A stretch of 64,000 nucleotides of DNA from contig JAETNR010000004.1 of the NCBI GenBank assembly GCA_021772055.1, positions 1 to 64,000 on the forward strand, written 5' to 3'. This stretch comes from Blautia sp. (GTDB taxonomy: Bacteria; Bacillota; Clostridia; Lachnospirales; Lachnospiraceae). This document shows, piece after piece, positions 8,155 through 17,286 of this stretch; positions within the stretch are counted from its first letter, which is position 1; each line of letters begins with the position of its first letter. Both the position numbers and the translations under genes were made by a program. Below the pieces are notes generated by a model that was not told the DNA's origin, did no database searches, and was given only the letters and a program-made list of their open reading frames with translations.

Positions 8155-9099
8155 ATGAATAAAACAAAAATAAAAAATCAAACCAGGAAATCATTGGGGA
8201 AACGGATCCTGTCCGGATGGCAGATCTACCTGCTGCTTCTAATCCCTATCATTTACCTGATTGTCTTTTGCTATGTTCCCATGGGCGGGCTGGCACTGGC
8301 ATTTAAAAAGTACGATATTTCCAAAGGAATCTGGGGAAGTCCGTGGGTGGGACTGGATAATTTTATAAAGTTTTTTAAGTCCTACAAATTTCCGATTGTT
8401 TTAAAGAATACCTTGACACTGGCACTGTATTCTCTTGTAGTAAGTTTTCCGATTTCTATTATCTTTGCTTTACTGTTAAACGCATTCCCGGGAAGAAAAT
8501 ATAAAAAAGCAGTGCAGACAATGACCTATATTCCTCATTTCATTTCTACAGTTGTTATGGTCGGTATTATTATGCAGCTTTTAAATAACCGCGTGGGAGT
8601 TTACGGAGTGATCTATACCTGGCTTACAGGAACACTGGGACCGGATATTCTTTCAAAGGCCAATCTTTTTAAGCATATTTTTGTATGGTCAGGAGTCTGG
8701 CAGAGCACAGGTTATAATGCCATTATTTATATTGCAGCTCTTTCCAGTGTGGATCAGAGTCTTCACGAAGCGGCATGTATTGACGGAGCTACCAGATTTC
8801 AGAGATTATGGCATATTGACTGGCCATGTATCCGGCCTACCGCAGTGATTATGCTGATCCTGGCAGCCGGCGGAATTATGAATGTCAGCTTTGAAAAAGC
8901 TTTATTGATGCAGAACGATTTAAATATTGCCTGCAGCGAGGTAATTTCTACCTATGTATATAAAGTTGGCCTTCAGTCCGGAATCGGAGATTTTTCTCTT
9001 TCAACGGCAATTGGAATGTTCAATTCTGTCATCAACTTTGTTTTGCTGATTCTGGTAAACTTTATCAGCAAGCGTCTGACAGAGGAATCGATTTTTTAA
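8155..9099 (+). CDS. ABC sugar importer permease (LplB-like)
   Basis: Inner-membrane permease of a CUT1-type carbohydrate importer, 314 residues with six predicted membrane helices. The EAA loop that contacts the ATPase is visible as EAACIDGATRFQRLWHIDWP. It starts at ATG 8155 behind GAGAGGAAT and is followed after 14 bases by its partner permease. No ATPase gene is present in the operon. As in most Firmicutes CUT1 systems the ATPase (MsmX/MsiK type) is presumably encoded elsewhere and shared. Confidence 0.93.
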   Translation: MNKTKIKNQTRKSLGKRILSGWQIYLLLLIPIIYLIVFCYVPMGGLALAFKKYDISKGIWGSPWVGLDNFIKFFKSYKFPIVLKNTLTLALYSLVVSFPISIIFALLLNAFPGRKYKKAVQTMTYIPHFISTVVMVGIIMQLLNNRVGVYGVIYTWLTGTLGPDILSKANLFKHIFVWSGVWQSTGYNAIIYIAALSSVDQSLHEAACIDGATRFQRLWHIDWPCIRPTAVIMLILAAGGIMNVSFEKALLMQNDLNIACSEVISTYVYKVGLQSGIGDFSLSTAIGMFNSVINFVLLILVNFISKRLTEESIF

Positions 9100-9113
9100 A
9101 GAGGGAATGAGAT

Positions 9114-10010
9114 ATGACAAAAAGAAAAGTGAAGACAGGTCGCTCGGACCTTATTTTTTACATACTAACAGGGATATTGATTACAGGGTTTTTCCTGTTG
9201 GTTCTTTACCCGATCATATTTGTCATTGCTGCGTCCTTTTCATCAGGAGATGCAGTTTCTGCAGGAAAAGTTTTTTTGTGGCCTGTGGATTTCTGCCTGG
9301 ATGGATACAGGACGGTATTTAACAACAGCAGTGTAATTACCGGCTTCCGGAATTCCGTTTTTTATATGGCAGTGGGTACAGCGATCAATGTGGTTTTGAC
9401 CATGTGTGCAGCTTATGCGCTGACAAGAACAGATTTGCCGGGAATTAATAAAATCATGTTCTTGTTTACTTTTACTATGTTTTTCAGCGGCGGAATGATT
9501 CCAAACTATATTTTGGTAAGGAATCTTCATATTATGAATACGATGTGGGCTCTGGTGCTGCCAGGTGCGATCAATGCCTATAATCTGATTATTGCAAGAA
9601 CCTTCATTAATTCCAGCATTCCCAAGGAACTCTATGAGGCAGCGGAAATGGACGGGTGCAGTGATATTACATTTTTCATCAAAATCGTTGTACCGTTGTC
9701 CGGTGCGATCATTGCAGTTCTGGTGCTGTTTTATGGCGTGGCGCACTGGAATACATACTTTAATGCAATGTTGTATTTGAATGATCTGGATAAATATACC
9801 CTTCCGATTATATTAAAACAGATCCTGATATCCAGCCAGATTGACCCGTCAACGGTATCGGATCCGGAATTGCAGATGCAGATTGCCCGTATGGCAAATG
9901 TAATCAAGTATGCACTGATCGTAGTGACCATGGTTCCGATTGCACTGATTTATCCCTTTATTCAGAAATATTTTGTAAAGGGCGTTATGATTGGTTCAAT
10001 TAAAGGATGA
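9114..10010 (+). CDS. ABC sugar importer permease (LplC-like)
   Basis: Second permease of the importer, 298 residues with six predicted membrane helices and the EAA loop YEAAEMDGCSDITFFIKIV. The C-terminus ends KGVMIGSIKG, typical of this MalG/LplC branch. It starts behind GAGGGAATGAG, 14 bases after the first permease, and the GH95 gene follows almost without a gap. One transcript therefore couples import with the first cytoplasmic enzyme. Confidence 0.93.
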   Translation: MTKRKVKTGRSDLIFYILTGILITGFFLLVLYPIIFVIAASFSSGDAVSAGKVFLWPVDFCLDGYRTVFNNSSVITGFRNSVFYMAVGTAINVVLTMCAAYALTRTDLPGINKIMFLFTFTMFFSGGMIPNYILVRNLHIMNTMWALVLPGAINAYNLIIARTFINSSIPKELYEAAEMDGCSDITFFIKIVVPLSGAIIAVLVLFYGVAHWNTYFNAMLYLNDLDKYTLPIILKQILISSQIDPSTVSDPELQMQIARMANVIKYALIVVTMVPIALIYPFIQKYFVKGVMIGSIKG

Positions 10011-10014
10011 GAAT

Positions 10015-12333
10015 ATGGGAAAAGCATTTTATCTGACAGAACCGGCGGCAGGCTGGGAAGAAGGGCTGCCCATCGGCAGCGGGCGCCTGGGAGCGATGAT
10101 TCCGGGAAAAATCGGGGAAGAGAACATTTTAGTGAATGAGGAATCCCTATGGTACGGCGCGGCACGAGATAGAAAAAATCCTGACAGCAGAAGGTATCTG
10201 GAAAAAGTACGAAAGCTTTTGATGGAGGGAAAAGTGGAAGATGCCGCTTTTTTATGGAAAATGGCCTTTACTTCCGCTCCGAAATATAACAACCCCTATC
10301 AGCCTGCAGGGGAACTTCACCTGTGTTTTAAAAACCATCGTGGCGAGGCGGCGGATTACCGCAGAAATCTGGACCTTGAGGATGCGCAGGCAGAAGTATC
10401 TTATTCTATGAACGGACATTTTTACAGAAGAGTTTGTTTTGCCAGCGCAAAGTATCGCACACTGGTTTTACAGATGACTACAGAGGAACCGGGGGGAATG
10501 ACCGTCAGCGCCAATATTGCACGAAAACCCTTTGAGGAATATTCAGGCGTCCTGCCTGCGGATTTTCCTGCAGTGGGAAGCTGGGGACAAAACGGCGCAG
10601 GAGGCGTTCACTATTTGACAGCAGTGACCGCATGTGCCAAAAACGCGGAAGGTGGCAATGCGGTTTCTGTAATTGGTGATTTTCTCTATATTCAGAATGC
10701 GAAAAAAATCACCATATATTTCACGGCTTTCACAGACTATGAAGAGATGTGGGATAGTTTGGAAAACGGAAAGTGCCATGAGGATGGGCAAAAACCCTTT
10801 TACGGACTTTGGGAGCGGGCCAGGGAAGCTTTGGGAAATGCATTGACGGCAGATTATGATACGATTCTGGCTGAGCACAGAGAGTGGTATCACAGGTATT
10901 TTGACAGATTTTCCCTGAATATTTGTAAGGATGCACGGGGAGCAGAATGTGTACCCATGGATAAGATCATGGGAGAGATCCGCAGAGGAAAAAAAGAATA
11001 TGCGGACTATATGATAGAACTTCTGGTAGATTATGCCCGGTATCTGATGATTTCCTCTTCGGCAGACTGCCTGCTTCCCACGAATCTTCAGGGGATTTGG
11101 AACGGTTCTTTCGTGCCGCCCTGGCAGAGCCAGTATACGATCAATATCAATACGGAAATGAACTATTGGGTTGTTCCAAAAGTAGGACTTACGGAGTGTG
11201 AAAAACCGTTCCGGATGCTTTTGCAGAAAATGCGTTACAACGGCAGGAAAACTGCTGAGGCGCTTTATGGCTGCCGCGGCTTTTGCGCACATCATAATAC
11301 GAATCTGTGGGCCTGTACGGATCCGGAAGGAATATTTGATTCTTCTCCATTCTGGAATCTGGGAGCAGCCTGGATGGCCTGCCAGATTTATGATCAGTAT
11401 CGCTACAGCCAGGATAAAGAATTGTTGGAGAATGAAATCCTTCCCGTAATGCGGGAGGCTATTTTATTCCTTGAAGACTATTTATTTGAAGATCAGGAAA
11501 AAAGACTTTTATCCGGCCCTTCCGTGTCACCGGAAAATACATACGAAACCCGGGATGGGCAATGCGCGGCGCTTAGTATTTCTCCTACCATGGACAGGGC
11601 GATTATGCGGCAGCTTATTCTGGACTACCAGGAGGGTCTGACGGCTCTTAAAAAAGCGCGGGAGGAAAAGCTTGACGAACTGCTTGAGAAGATTCCTGAC
11701 TATGAGATTTCCGGGGACGGAAGAATTTTGGAATGGCTTGACGAGGTTCAGGAAACAGAGCCGGGTCACAGGCATATTTCTCACTTGTTTGGACTGCATC
11801 CCGGAAACACCATTACCAGGGAGAAGCAGGAGCTTTATAAGGCAGCGGGAAGAACTCTGGATTACAGACTGTCCCATGGAGGCGGCCATACAGGGTGGAG
11901 TAAAGCGTGGATATGCTGTTTTATGGCACGGCTGGGGCGCGGAGAAGAATTATGGGAAAATCTTTTCCAGATGCTTGGAAAGTGTATCCAGGATAATCTT
12001 CTGGATGTGCATCCGCCCTTTCAGATTGATGGGAATTTTGGCCTGGCAGAGGCAGTTCTTGAGGGAATCGCGCAGTCTCATGGAACCTGTATTGAAATTT
12101 TCCCTGCCCTGCCCGGACGCTGGAAAGATGGAAGTGTGAGAGGCCTTCGCCTGCGGGGCGGGATTACGATGGATATGGAGTGGAAAAACGGCTGCCCGGT
12201 TGTCTGCCGTATGAAAGCGGTAGAACCGGTGAAAGTGCAGATCCGCTACCGGGAACAGATTGTAACGGCGGTGCTTCATACAGAATTTGCAGAAATAGAA
12301 TTGGAGAATAAGAATGGATCAGTTTGCTGGTAA
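10015..12333 (+). CDS. GH95 alpha-L-fucosidase/galactosidase-type enzyme
   Basis: A 772-residue glycoside hydrolase family 95 enzyme. Family members remove terminal alpha-1,2-L-fucose by inversion, and some act on alpha-L-galactose, so the exact sugar is open. The N-terminal beta-sandwich begins LPIGSGRLGAMIPG. The (alpha/alpha)6 barrel carries the residues known from Bifidobacterium AfcA: N377/N379 (NINTEMNYW), E507 (SVSPEN) and D672 (QIDGNFG). ATG 10015 is chosen because it lies just after the permease stop with AAGGATGAG in front. There is no signal peptide, so it is intracellular and acts on imported oligosaccharides. Its last 20 bases overlap the next gene. Confidence 0.93.
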   Translation: MGKAFYLTEPAAGWEEGLPIGSGRLGAMIPGKIGEENILVNEESLWYGAARDRKNPDSRRYLEKVRKLLMEGKVEDAAFLWKMAFTSAPKYNNPYQPAGELHLCFKNHRGEAADYRRNLDLEDAQAEVSYSMNGHFYRRVCFASAKYRTLVLQMTTEEPGGMTVSANIARKPFEEYSGVLPADFPAVGSWGQNGAGGVHYLTAVTACAKNAEGGNAVSVIGDFLYIQNAKKITIYFTAFTDYEEMWDSLENGKCHEDGQKPFYGLWERAREALGNALTADYDTILAEHREWYHRYFDRFSLNICKDARGAECVPMDKIMGEIRRGKKEYADYMIELLVDYARYLMISSSADCLLPTNLQGIWNGSFVPPWQSQYTININTEMNYWVVPKVGLTECEKPFRMLLQKMRYNGRKTAEALYGCRGFCAHHNTNLWACTDPEGIFDSSPFWNLGAAWMACQIYDQYRYSQDKELLENEILPVMREAILFLEDYLFEDQEKRLLSGPSVSPENTYETRDGQCAALSISPTMDRAIMRQLILDYQEGLTALKKAREEKLDELLEKIPDYEISGDGRILEWLDEVQETEPGHRHISHLFGLHPGNTITREKQELYKAAGRTLDYRLSHGGGHTGWSKAWICCFMARLGRGEELWENLFQMLGKCIQDNLLDVHPPFQIDGNFGLAEAVLEGIAQSHGTCIEIFPALPGRWKDGSVRGLRLRGGITMDMEWKNGCPVVCRMKAVEPVKVQIRYREQIVTAVLHTEFAEIELENKNGSVCW

Positions 12334-14158
12334 AGTCGAAAATCCGGCTAAGAGTGGAGGAGAACTGCGCCTGGCGGAAATGACGCCAGGCTTTTGTCAT
12401 TATCTGCGTTTTATAAATGAAGCCCCCCTTTTAGAGGTTCCTGATAAGCAGAAAATGCACCATTATACAAGGGTGGAGGGGGAGATGGCCGCCGGAGTTT
12501 TTAAGGAATGTTCTACAGATGAAACAGGAAGGTTTCATACGTTTACTATCCGAGAAAATCTGCGGTGGTCTGACGGAATGCCTGTTACTACGGAAGACGT
12601 CCGCTATGCAGTATGCGATGTATTGCTGCATCCAAAACTGCGCAAATATCTTACCAACTCCGAGAATTCGGAAATTATGATGCCGGAATGGGAGTGGATC
12701 AACTGGGGAGATCATCCGGTGATTCTTTATATTCTGGATGAGAGACGCTTTACACTGGAGTTTTCCGTCCCGTGTTTCGGGTTTTCAAAGATGCAGGTAA
12801 GATCCGCAAGATGGCAGATGCTGATAAAGCCCTTTCATTATTTAAAACAGTTCCATGAACGCTATGCAGAAAAGCAGGAGCTTGCTGCCAGGATGGCCGG
12901 GGATGGTTTTGAAGGGAAGGAGTGGGATGCATTCTATCATTTTATAGATCCCCCGATTAGGGAAGCCGGGTATTTTGTACCGGAAAGGATTCCGCGAATT
13001 TGGGATTACCCATCCCTGGATCCGTGGATTTATGAGAAGGAAACGACAAAAGAGCATTATGTTTTAAAAAGAAATCCCTATTTTTATCTGACTGACAAAA
13101 ATGGTGAGAAGCTTCCTTATTTTAAAAGAATCACCCGGGACTATTATCCTTCCAAAGAAGAGATGGATGCTGCCCTTATAGAAGGAAAATATGACTTATC
13201 AGGATGTTTTTTAAAATGCAATGATGAATTGCTGAGGAATGAGGAGATTCTTAAAAATTTTCGCAAGGTTCTGCTGGTGCCATGGCAGGTACAGCAGGTG
13301 GTTTTTTTAATAAATTTATGTCCTGCCCAGGAATGGCTGAGACCTTATGTGCAGGATGTACGGTTCCGCAGGGCTTTGTCATTGTCCCTTGACAGGAAGA
13401 AAATGCGGGATGAGATTTTTGGCGGAGACGGGGTGCCTTCACAGATTGCACCGGCAGTGAACAGGCCTTATTATCAGGAAAAATTTACAGTTCATAACAG
13501 GGAATATGACCCGGATTTGGCAGGAAAGCTTTTAGACGAGATGGGAATCTGCTTCAAAGAAGGGGATAAGAGATGCAGATATTTTCCGGACGGCAGGGAA
13601 GCGCGGCTGGAACTGGTCTATTATATGGTGACCCCTATGGCGGATGAGGCAGCAGAATTTTTGGAGAAAAGCCTTCAGGCCATTGGAATCCGCCTGGATG
13701 TGGTGAAGTTGCAAAACGGTTCCCTAATGGGGGATTTTCAGGTAAGAAATAGGCACATTTTTTCAGTCTGGGAAATGCCGGGGGACGACCCCTTTATTCC
13801 CTACCAGATCGGAGGGCTGAGCGACCCTTGCCCTCTGTACTGGAGATGGTATGAAACAAAGGGGAAGGAAGGGATAGAACCTATTCTGCCCGTAAAGGAA
13901 CTGTATCGTCTGCGGGATCAGATGAAGATGGCAAAAACACAGGAGGAAAGCAACCAGCTTGCAGAAGCAATTTATGAGCTGCAGTCGCAGAACCTGTTTG
14001 TACTGGGAACCGTTGCTGGGGTTAAGCAGCCGTTTTTGGTTCGAAAGGGAATTCAGACGGGACTTCAGGATGGCTCGGATACGTTATATTCCGCCCTTTC
14101 CGGAGTGAAAACCTGGTATAGGGAACACTCTGGAGAGTGTCCCGGAGCAGAAGATTGA
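12314..14158 (+). CDS. Cytosolic SBP_5-family (oligopeptide-type) binding protein
   Basis: A 614-residue protein with the fold of family 5 solute-binding proteins (OppA/DppA type). The diagnostic segment WSDGMPVTTEDVRYAV, the mid-protein VRFRRALSLSLDRKKM and the late NQLAEAIYELQ are all present. It has no signal peptide or membrane helix: the frame opens MDQFAGKVENPAKSGGELRL, directly at the mature domain, and upstream sequence is the GH95 coding region. It therefore appears to stay in the cytoplasm. The only comparable case I know is the SBP_5 domain of the regulator SgrR, but no HTH is seen here. It could sense, hold or deliver an imported oligosaccharide. The family assignment is firm; the role is unknown. 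Confidence 0.8.
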   Translation: MDQFAGKVENPAKSGGELRLAEMTPGFCHYLRFINEAPLLEVPDKQKMHHYTRVEGEMAAGVFKECSTDETGRFHTFTIRENLRWSDGMPVTTEDVRYAVCDVLLHPKLRKYLTNSENSEIMMPEWEWINWGDHPVILYILDERRFTLEFSVPCFGFSKMQVRSARWQMLIKPFHYLKQFHERYAEKQELAARMAGDGFEGKEWDAFYHFIDPPIREAGYFVPERIPRIWDYPSLDPWIYEKETTKEHYVLKRNPYFYLTDKNGEKLPYFKRITRDYYPSKEEMDAALIEGKYDLSGCFLKCNDELLRNEEILKNFRKVLLVPWQVQQVVFLINLCPAQEWLRPYVQDVRFRRALSLSLDRKKMRDEIFGGDGVPSQIAPAVNRPYYQEKFTVHNREYDPDLAGKLLDEMGICFKEGDKRCRYFPDGREARLELVYYMVTPMADEAAEFLEKSLQAIGIRLDVVKLQNGSLMGDFQVRNRHIFSVWEMPGDDPFIPYQIGGLSDPCPLYWRWYETKGKEGIEPILPVKELYRLRDQMKMAKTQEESNQLAEAIYELQSQNLFVLGTVAGVKQPFLVRKGIQTGLQDGSDTLYSALSGVKTWYREHSGECPGAED

Positions 14159-14184
14159 TGGAAATCAGGAAGGAGAATTACATT

Positions 14185-17100
14185 ATGGAATATCGCAGCA
14201 GCATGGAAATCAATGATCAGTGGGAATCCATCATGTGGGAGGAGACAGGAAAGCCAGAGGAGGTTTTGAGGAATAAAGCGTGGGAAAAAGTCAGGATCCC
14301 CCATAATTGGGAGAATTATCATGGATACCACAGAGTTTCCCATGGCAATCTGCATGGAACGGCATGGTATAGGCGCAGCCTGTCTTACCAGGAAGCCTGG
14401 AAAGGGAAAAGGGTATTTTTGCTGTTTGAAGGCGTGGGAGCTTATGCAGATGTGTGGCTGAACGGAAATTATGTTGGGGGACATAAGGGCGGGCGTACCT
14501 GTTTTTCCCTGGATATTACAGAGGAATTGAAAGAAGAGGAAGAGAATCTTCTCCTGGTGCGTGCAAGACATCCGGAGAAAATTAAGGACCTTCCCTGGAT
14601 CTGCGGAGGATGCTTCGGAACCCCTAATTCAGAAGGCTCACAGCCTCTCGGAATTTTCCGTCCTGTTCATATTCAGGTAACGGGGGGAGTGAGGGTAAAG
14701 CCCTTTGGAGTTTGCATTACAACCCCGGAGGTGAGCACGTCACAGGCGAAGGTGCAGGTGGAAAGTGAACTTGTAAATATTTCAGACCAGCCGCTGGCAG
14801 TTGAGGCAATGCAGGAGTTGTTGGATGAGAACGGACGAATTCTGGCCTGCGTGAAGCAGGAGGTGCAGCTTGCCCCAAGGGAAGAACTGACAGTCTGCCA
14901 GCTTTTGAAGGATATCCGTGGAATCCAACTGTGGTTTCCGGAAACACCGGTACTTTATCGGGTGCGTACCAGGATTCTGGCAGAAGGACAGGAGCTGGAC
15001 TGTGTGGAAAATACCTTCGGATTCCGCCAGGTGGAGTGGGAAAATTTCGTCAGCAATGACCAAGATATGATCGATCAGGAGAAAATAAAAGAAGAGCCAG
15101 GGGAGGAAAACCAGAATTTTGTTTCTTATTTACGGGGCGGAGAAAATTCGGAGGTAGCGATTGTCCCAGGCGGCGTAAAAGTACGGATTTCTGAGTTTTC
15201 CCCGGAAAGAGTCCTAATCTCCATTGATACAGTGATAAAAAATCAGACGGATCATAAGCATGAGATTCAGGTGGAAGCTTTTGTCCAGACTTATAACCGC
15301 ACCAAGTCGATTGCCAGCCTGCTCACAAAAACAGAAATCTATCCGGGAGAAACTATCGTTGTTACGCAGAAATGCGATCCCCTGTCGTTCCCGGATCTTT
15401 GGTCAGAGGAAAATCCTGTGCTTCACAATGTCATCAGCACTGTGCGGGGAATTGATGAGGATCTAAAAGAGTACTGCCAGGCTGCAGCGCCATTTCGGAT
15501 CTGTGACTGCAAGGGGCTGGCAAATAAGGCAAACGCCTTTGTTTCCAGGGAAGAGCGGGGAGAGAAGGTAAAACGGCGCCTGCTTGTAAACGGCAGACCC
15601 TATTTCCTGAACGGTTCCTGCGAATATGAGCATGAACTTGGAAACGACCACGCTTTTACCGGGGAAATGATTCAGACAAGAATGGAAATGTTTGAGGCGG
15701 CAGGATTCAATGCTTTCCGGGAAGCCCATTGCCCTCATAATCTGCGCTATCTGGATTACTGTGACAAAAAAGGAATCTTTTATTGGGCACAGATGGGAGC
15801 GCATATCTACTTTGACAGGCCGGATTTCCGTCGGAACTTCCTTGCGTTGACAGAGGAGTGGCTGAAGGAACGGCGGAATTCCCCGTCTTTGATTCTCTGG
15901 AGTATTCAGAATGAGTCCATGCTTCCTTCGGAGTTTACCGCAAAGGTAACAGCGCTGATCCACAGACTGGATGTTACTTCGCCAAACCAGAGGAAGGTGG
16001 TTACCTGTAACGGAGGAACGGGAAGCGACTGGAATATCCCCCAGAACTGGTCCGGAACTTACGGCGGATCTGTGGAAAACTATGGAAAAGAAGCCATGGA
16101 AATGTGCCTGATCGGGGAATACGGGCAGTACCGGGTGAAAGGAAAACACCAGGAAGGGGATATGGAGCAGCACCAGAACAGCGGCGGGGATGTAAGTGAA
16201 GAGCTTTTTGCTTACTGTCTGGAAACAAAAGTCCGGGAAGGGGAAAAGGTCAGAGATTATTTTTATGGGCATTTCCAATGGATTTTTGTGACTCATGCCA
16301 ACCCGGGAAGAGAACTGCTTTACTGTCTGGATGGAAAAGGAACGAACGGAGTAGGAGTGGTGAACAGCAAGGGGATTTTTACTAGCTGGGGAGAACCTAC
16401 AGATGTATATTATATGTATCGTGCAAATTATACATTGCCTGAGAAAGACCCCATGGTGTACCTTGTATCTCATTCCTGGCCGGATCGTTTTACAGCTCCG
16501 GGAAGAGGAGATATTACCGTTTATTCTAACTGCGATTATGTGGAATTGTATAATGATTATGGGGAAAAGCCGGTCGGACGGGAAGAGAAAGGCGGAAAGG
16601 GAGAGCATTTTACCTTTAAACAGGTGATGGTAAGCAATGGAGTTCTAACGGCAAAGGGATATTATCAGGGAAAATGTGTGGCTGTTGACAGGATCTTTTT
16701 CCCTGCTCTTCCATTGCCGGTGAAGAGAAAGAGAGAGGAAGTTCTTTCGATTGAGGCATCGGAGAAGGATTTGTACCGGGTAAACTGCGGAGGAGACAAT
16801 TACCTGGATGAGAAGGGATTCTGGTGGTCAAAGGATAGGAAATACCAGGAAGGAAGCTTTGGATGGCGTTCCTGGGGAATGGACTTTGACAATGTGGAGG
16901 ATGAGATCGGAAGTTTTGGGGAGAGCTTTGATGAAGTAGAGAATATAGAGGAGCAGGGGCTTTTCCGGAATTTCCGTTATGGCAGGGAGAAATTATCCTA
17001 CCATTTCCCGGCAGATGACGGGAAATACGCTGTGGAACTGTATTTTGCGGAACCCTGGTATGGAGCTGCGGGGGAGAAGGCAGAAGGATGGAGAGTATTT

Positions 17101-17286
17101 GACGTTTCCGTAAATGGAGAGACGATTAACAGGCTGGATATTTTTAAGGAAGCAGGAGGCGCCAATATTGCAGTGAAAAAATCCCTGGAGGTACAGTCGG
17201 TAAACGGGATGATCGATCTTACTTTTCCAAAGGTATATAGCAATCAGGCAGTGATCTATGCGATCCGGATCATAAGGAGAGAATGA
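14185..17286 (+). CDS. GH2 glycosidase with C-terminal malectin domain
   Basis: A 1033-residue retaining glycosidase of family GH2 (beta-galactosidase, beta-glucuronidase or beta-mannosidase type). Order: jelly-roll sugar-binding domain (about 15-170), Ig-like domain, TIM barrel with acid/base E577 (WSIQNES) and nucleophile E645 (LIGEYGQ), a further beta domain, and a malectin-like carbohydrate-binding domain (about 865-1033, with YAVELYFAEPWYG). ATG 14185 is preceded by AAGGAG at normal distance; 14137 and 14158 are weaker alternatives. There is no signal peptide, so it acts inside the cell. The TGA overlaps the start of the esterase gene (ATGA), showing tight coupling. Confidence 0.92.
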   Translation: MEYRSSMEINDQWESIMWEETGKPEEVLRNKAWEKVRIPHNWENYHGYHRVSHGNLHGTAWYRRSLSYQEAWKGKRVFLLFEGVGAYADVWLNGNYVGGHKGGRTCFSLDITEELKEEEENLLLVRARHPEKIKDLPWICGGCFGTPNSEGSQPLGIFRPVHIQVTGGVRVKPFGVCITTPEVSTSQAKVQVESELVNISDQPLAVEAMQELLDENGRILACVKQEVQLAPREELTVCQLLKDIRGIQLWFPETPVLYRVRTRILAEGQELDCVENTFGFRQVEWENFVSNDQDMIDQEKIKEEPGEENQNFVSYLRGGENSEVAIVPGGVKVRISEFSPERVLISIDTVIKNQTDHKHEIQVEAFVQTYNRTKSIASLLTKTEIYPGETIVVTQKCDPLSFPDLWSEENPVLHNVISTVRGIDEDLKEYCQAAAPFRICDCKGLANKANAFVSREERGEKVKRRLLVNGRPYFLNGSCEYEHELGNDHAFTGEMIQTRMEMFEAAGFNAFREAHCPHNLRYLDYCDKKGIFYWAQMGAHIYFDRPDFRRNFLALTEEWLKERRNSPSLILWSIQNESMLPSEFTAKVTALIHRLDVTSPNQRKVVTCNGGTGSDWNIPQNWSGTYGGSVENYGKEAMEMCLIGEYGQYRVKGKHQEGDMEQHQNSGGDVSEELFAYCLETKVREGEKVRDYFYGHFQWIFVTHANPGRELLYCLDGKGTNGVGVVNSKGIFTSWGEPTDVYYMYRANYTLPEKDPMVYLVSHSWPDRFTAPGRGDITVYSNCDYVELYNDYGEKPVGREEKGGKGEHFTFKQVMVSNGVLTAKGYYQGKCVAVDRIFFPALPLPVKRKREEVLSIEASEKDLYRVNCGGDNYLDEKGFWWSKDRKYQEGSFGWRSWGMDFDNVEDEIGSFGESFDEVENIEEQGLFRNFRYGREKLSYHFPADDGKYAVELYFAEPWYGAAGEKAEGWRVFDVSVNGETINRLDIFKEAGGANIAVKKSLEVQSVNGMIDLTFPKVYSNQAVIYAIRIIRRE

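Noticed and set aside
15463..16608. Long open frame on the minus strand inside the GH2 gene (381 codons)
   Set aside because: Antisense shadow of a strongly supported GH2 gene; its protein has no family features and no ribosome binding site.
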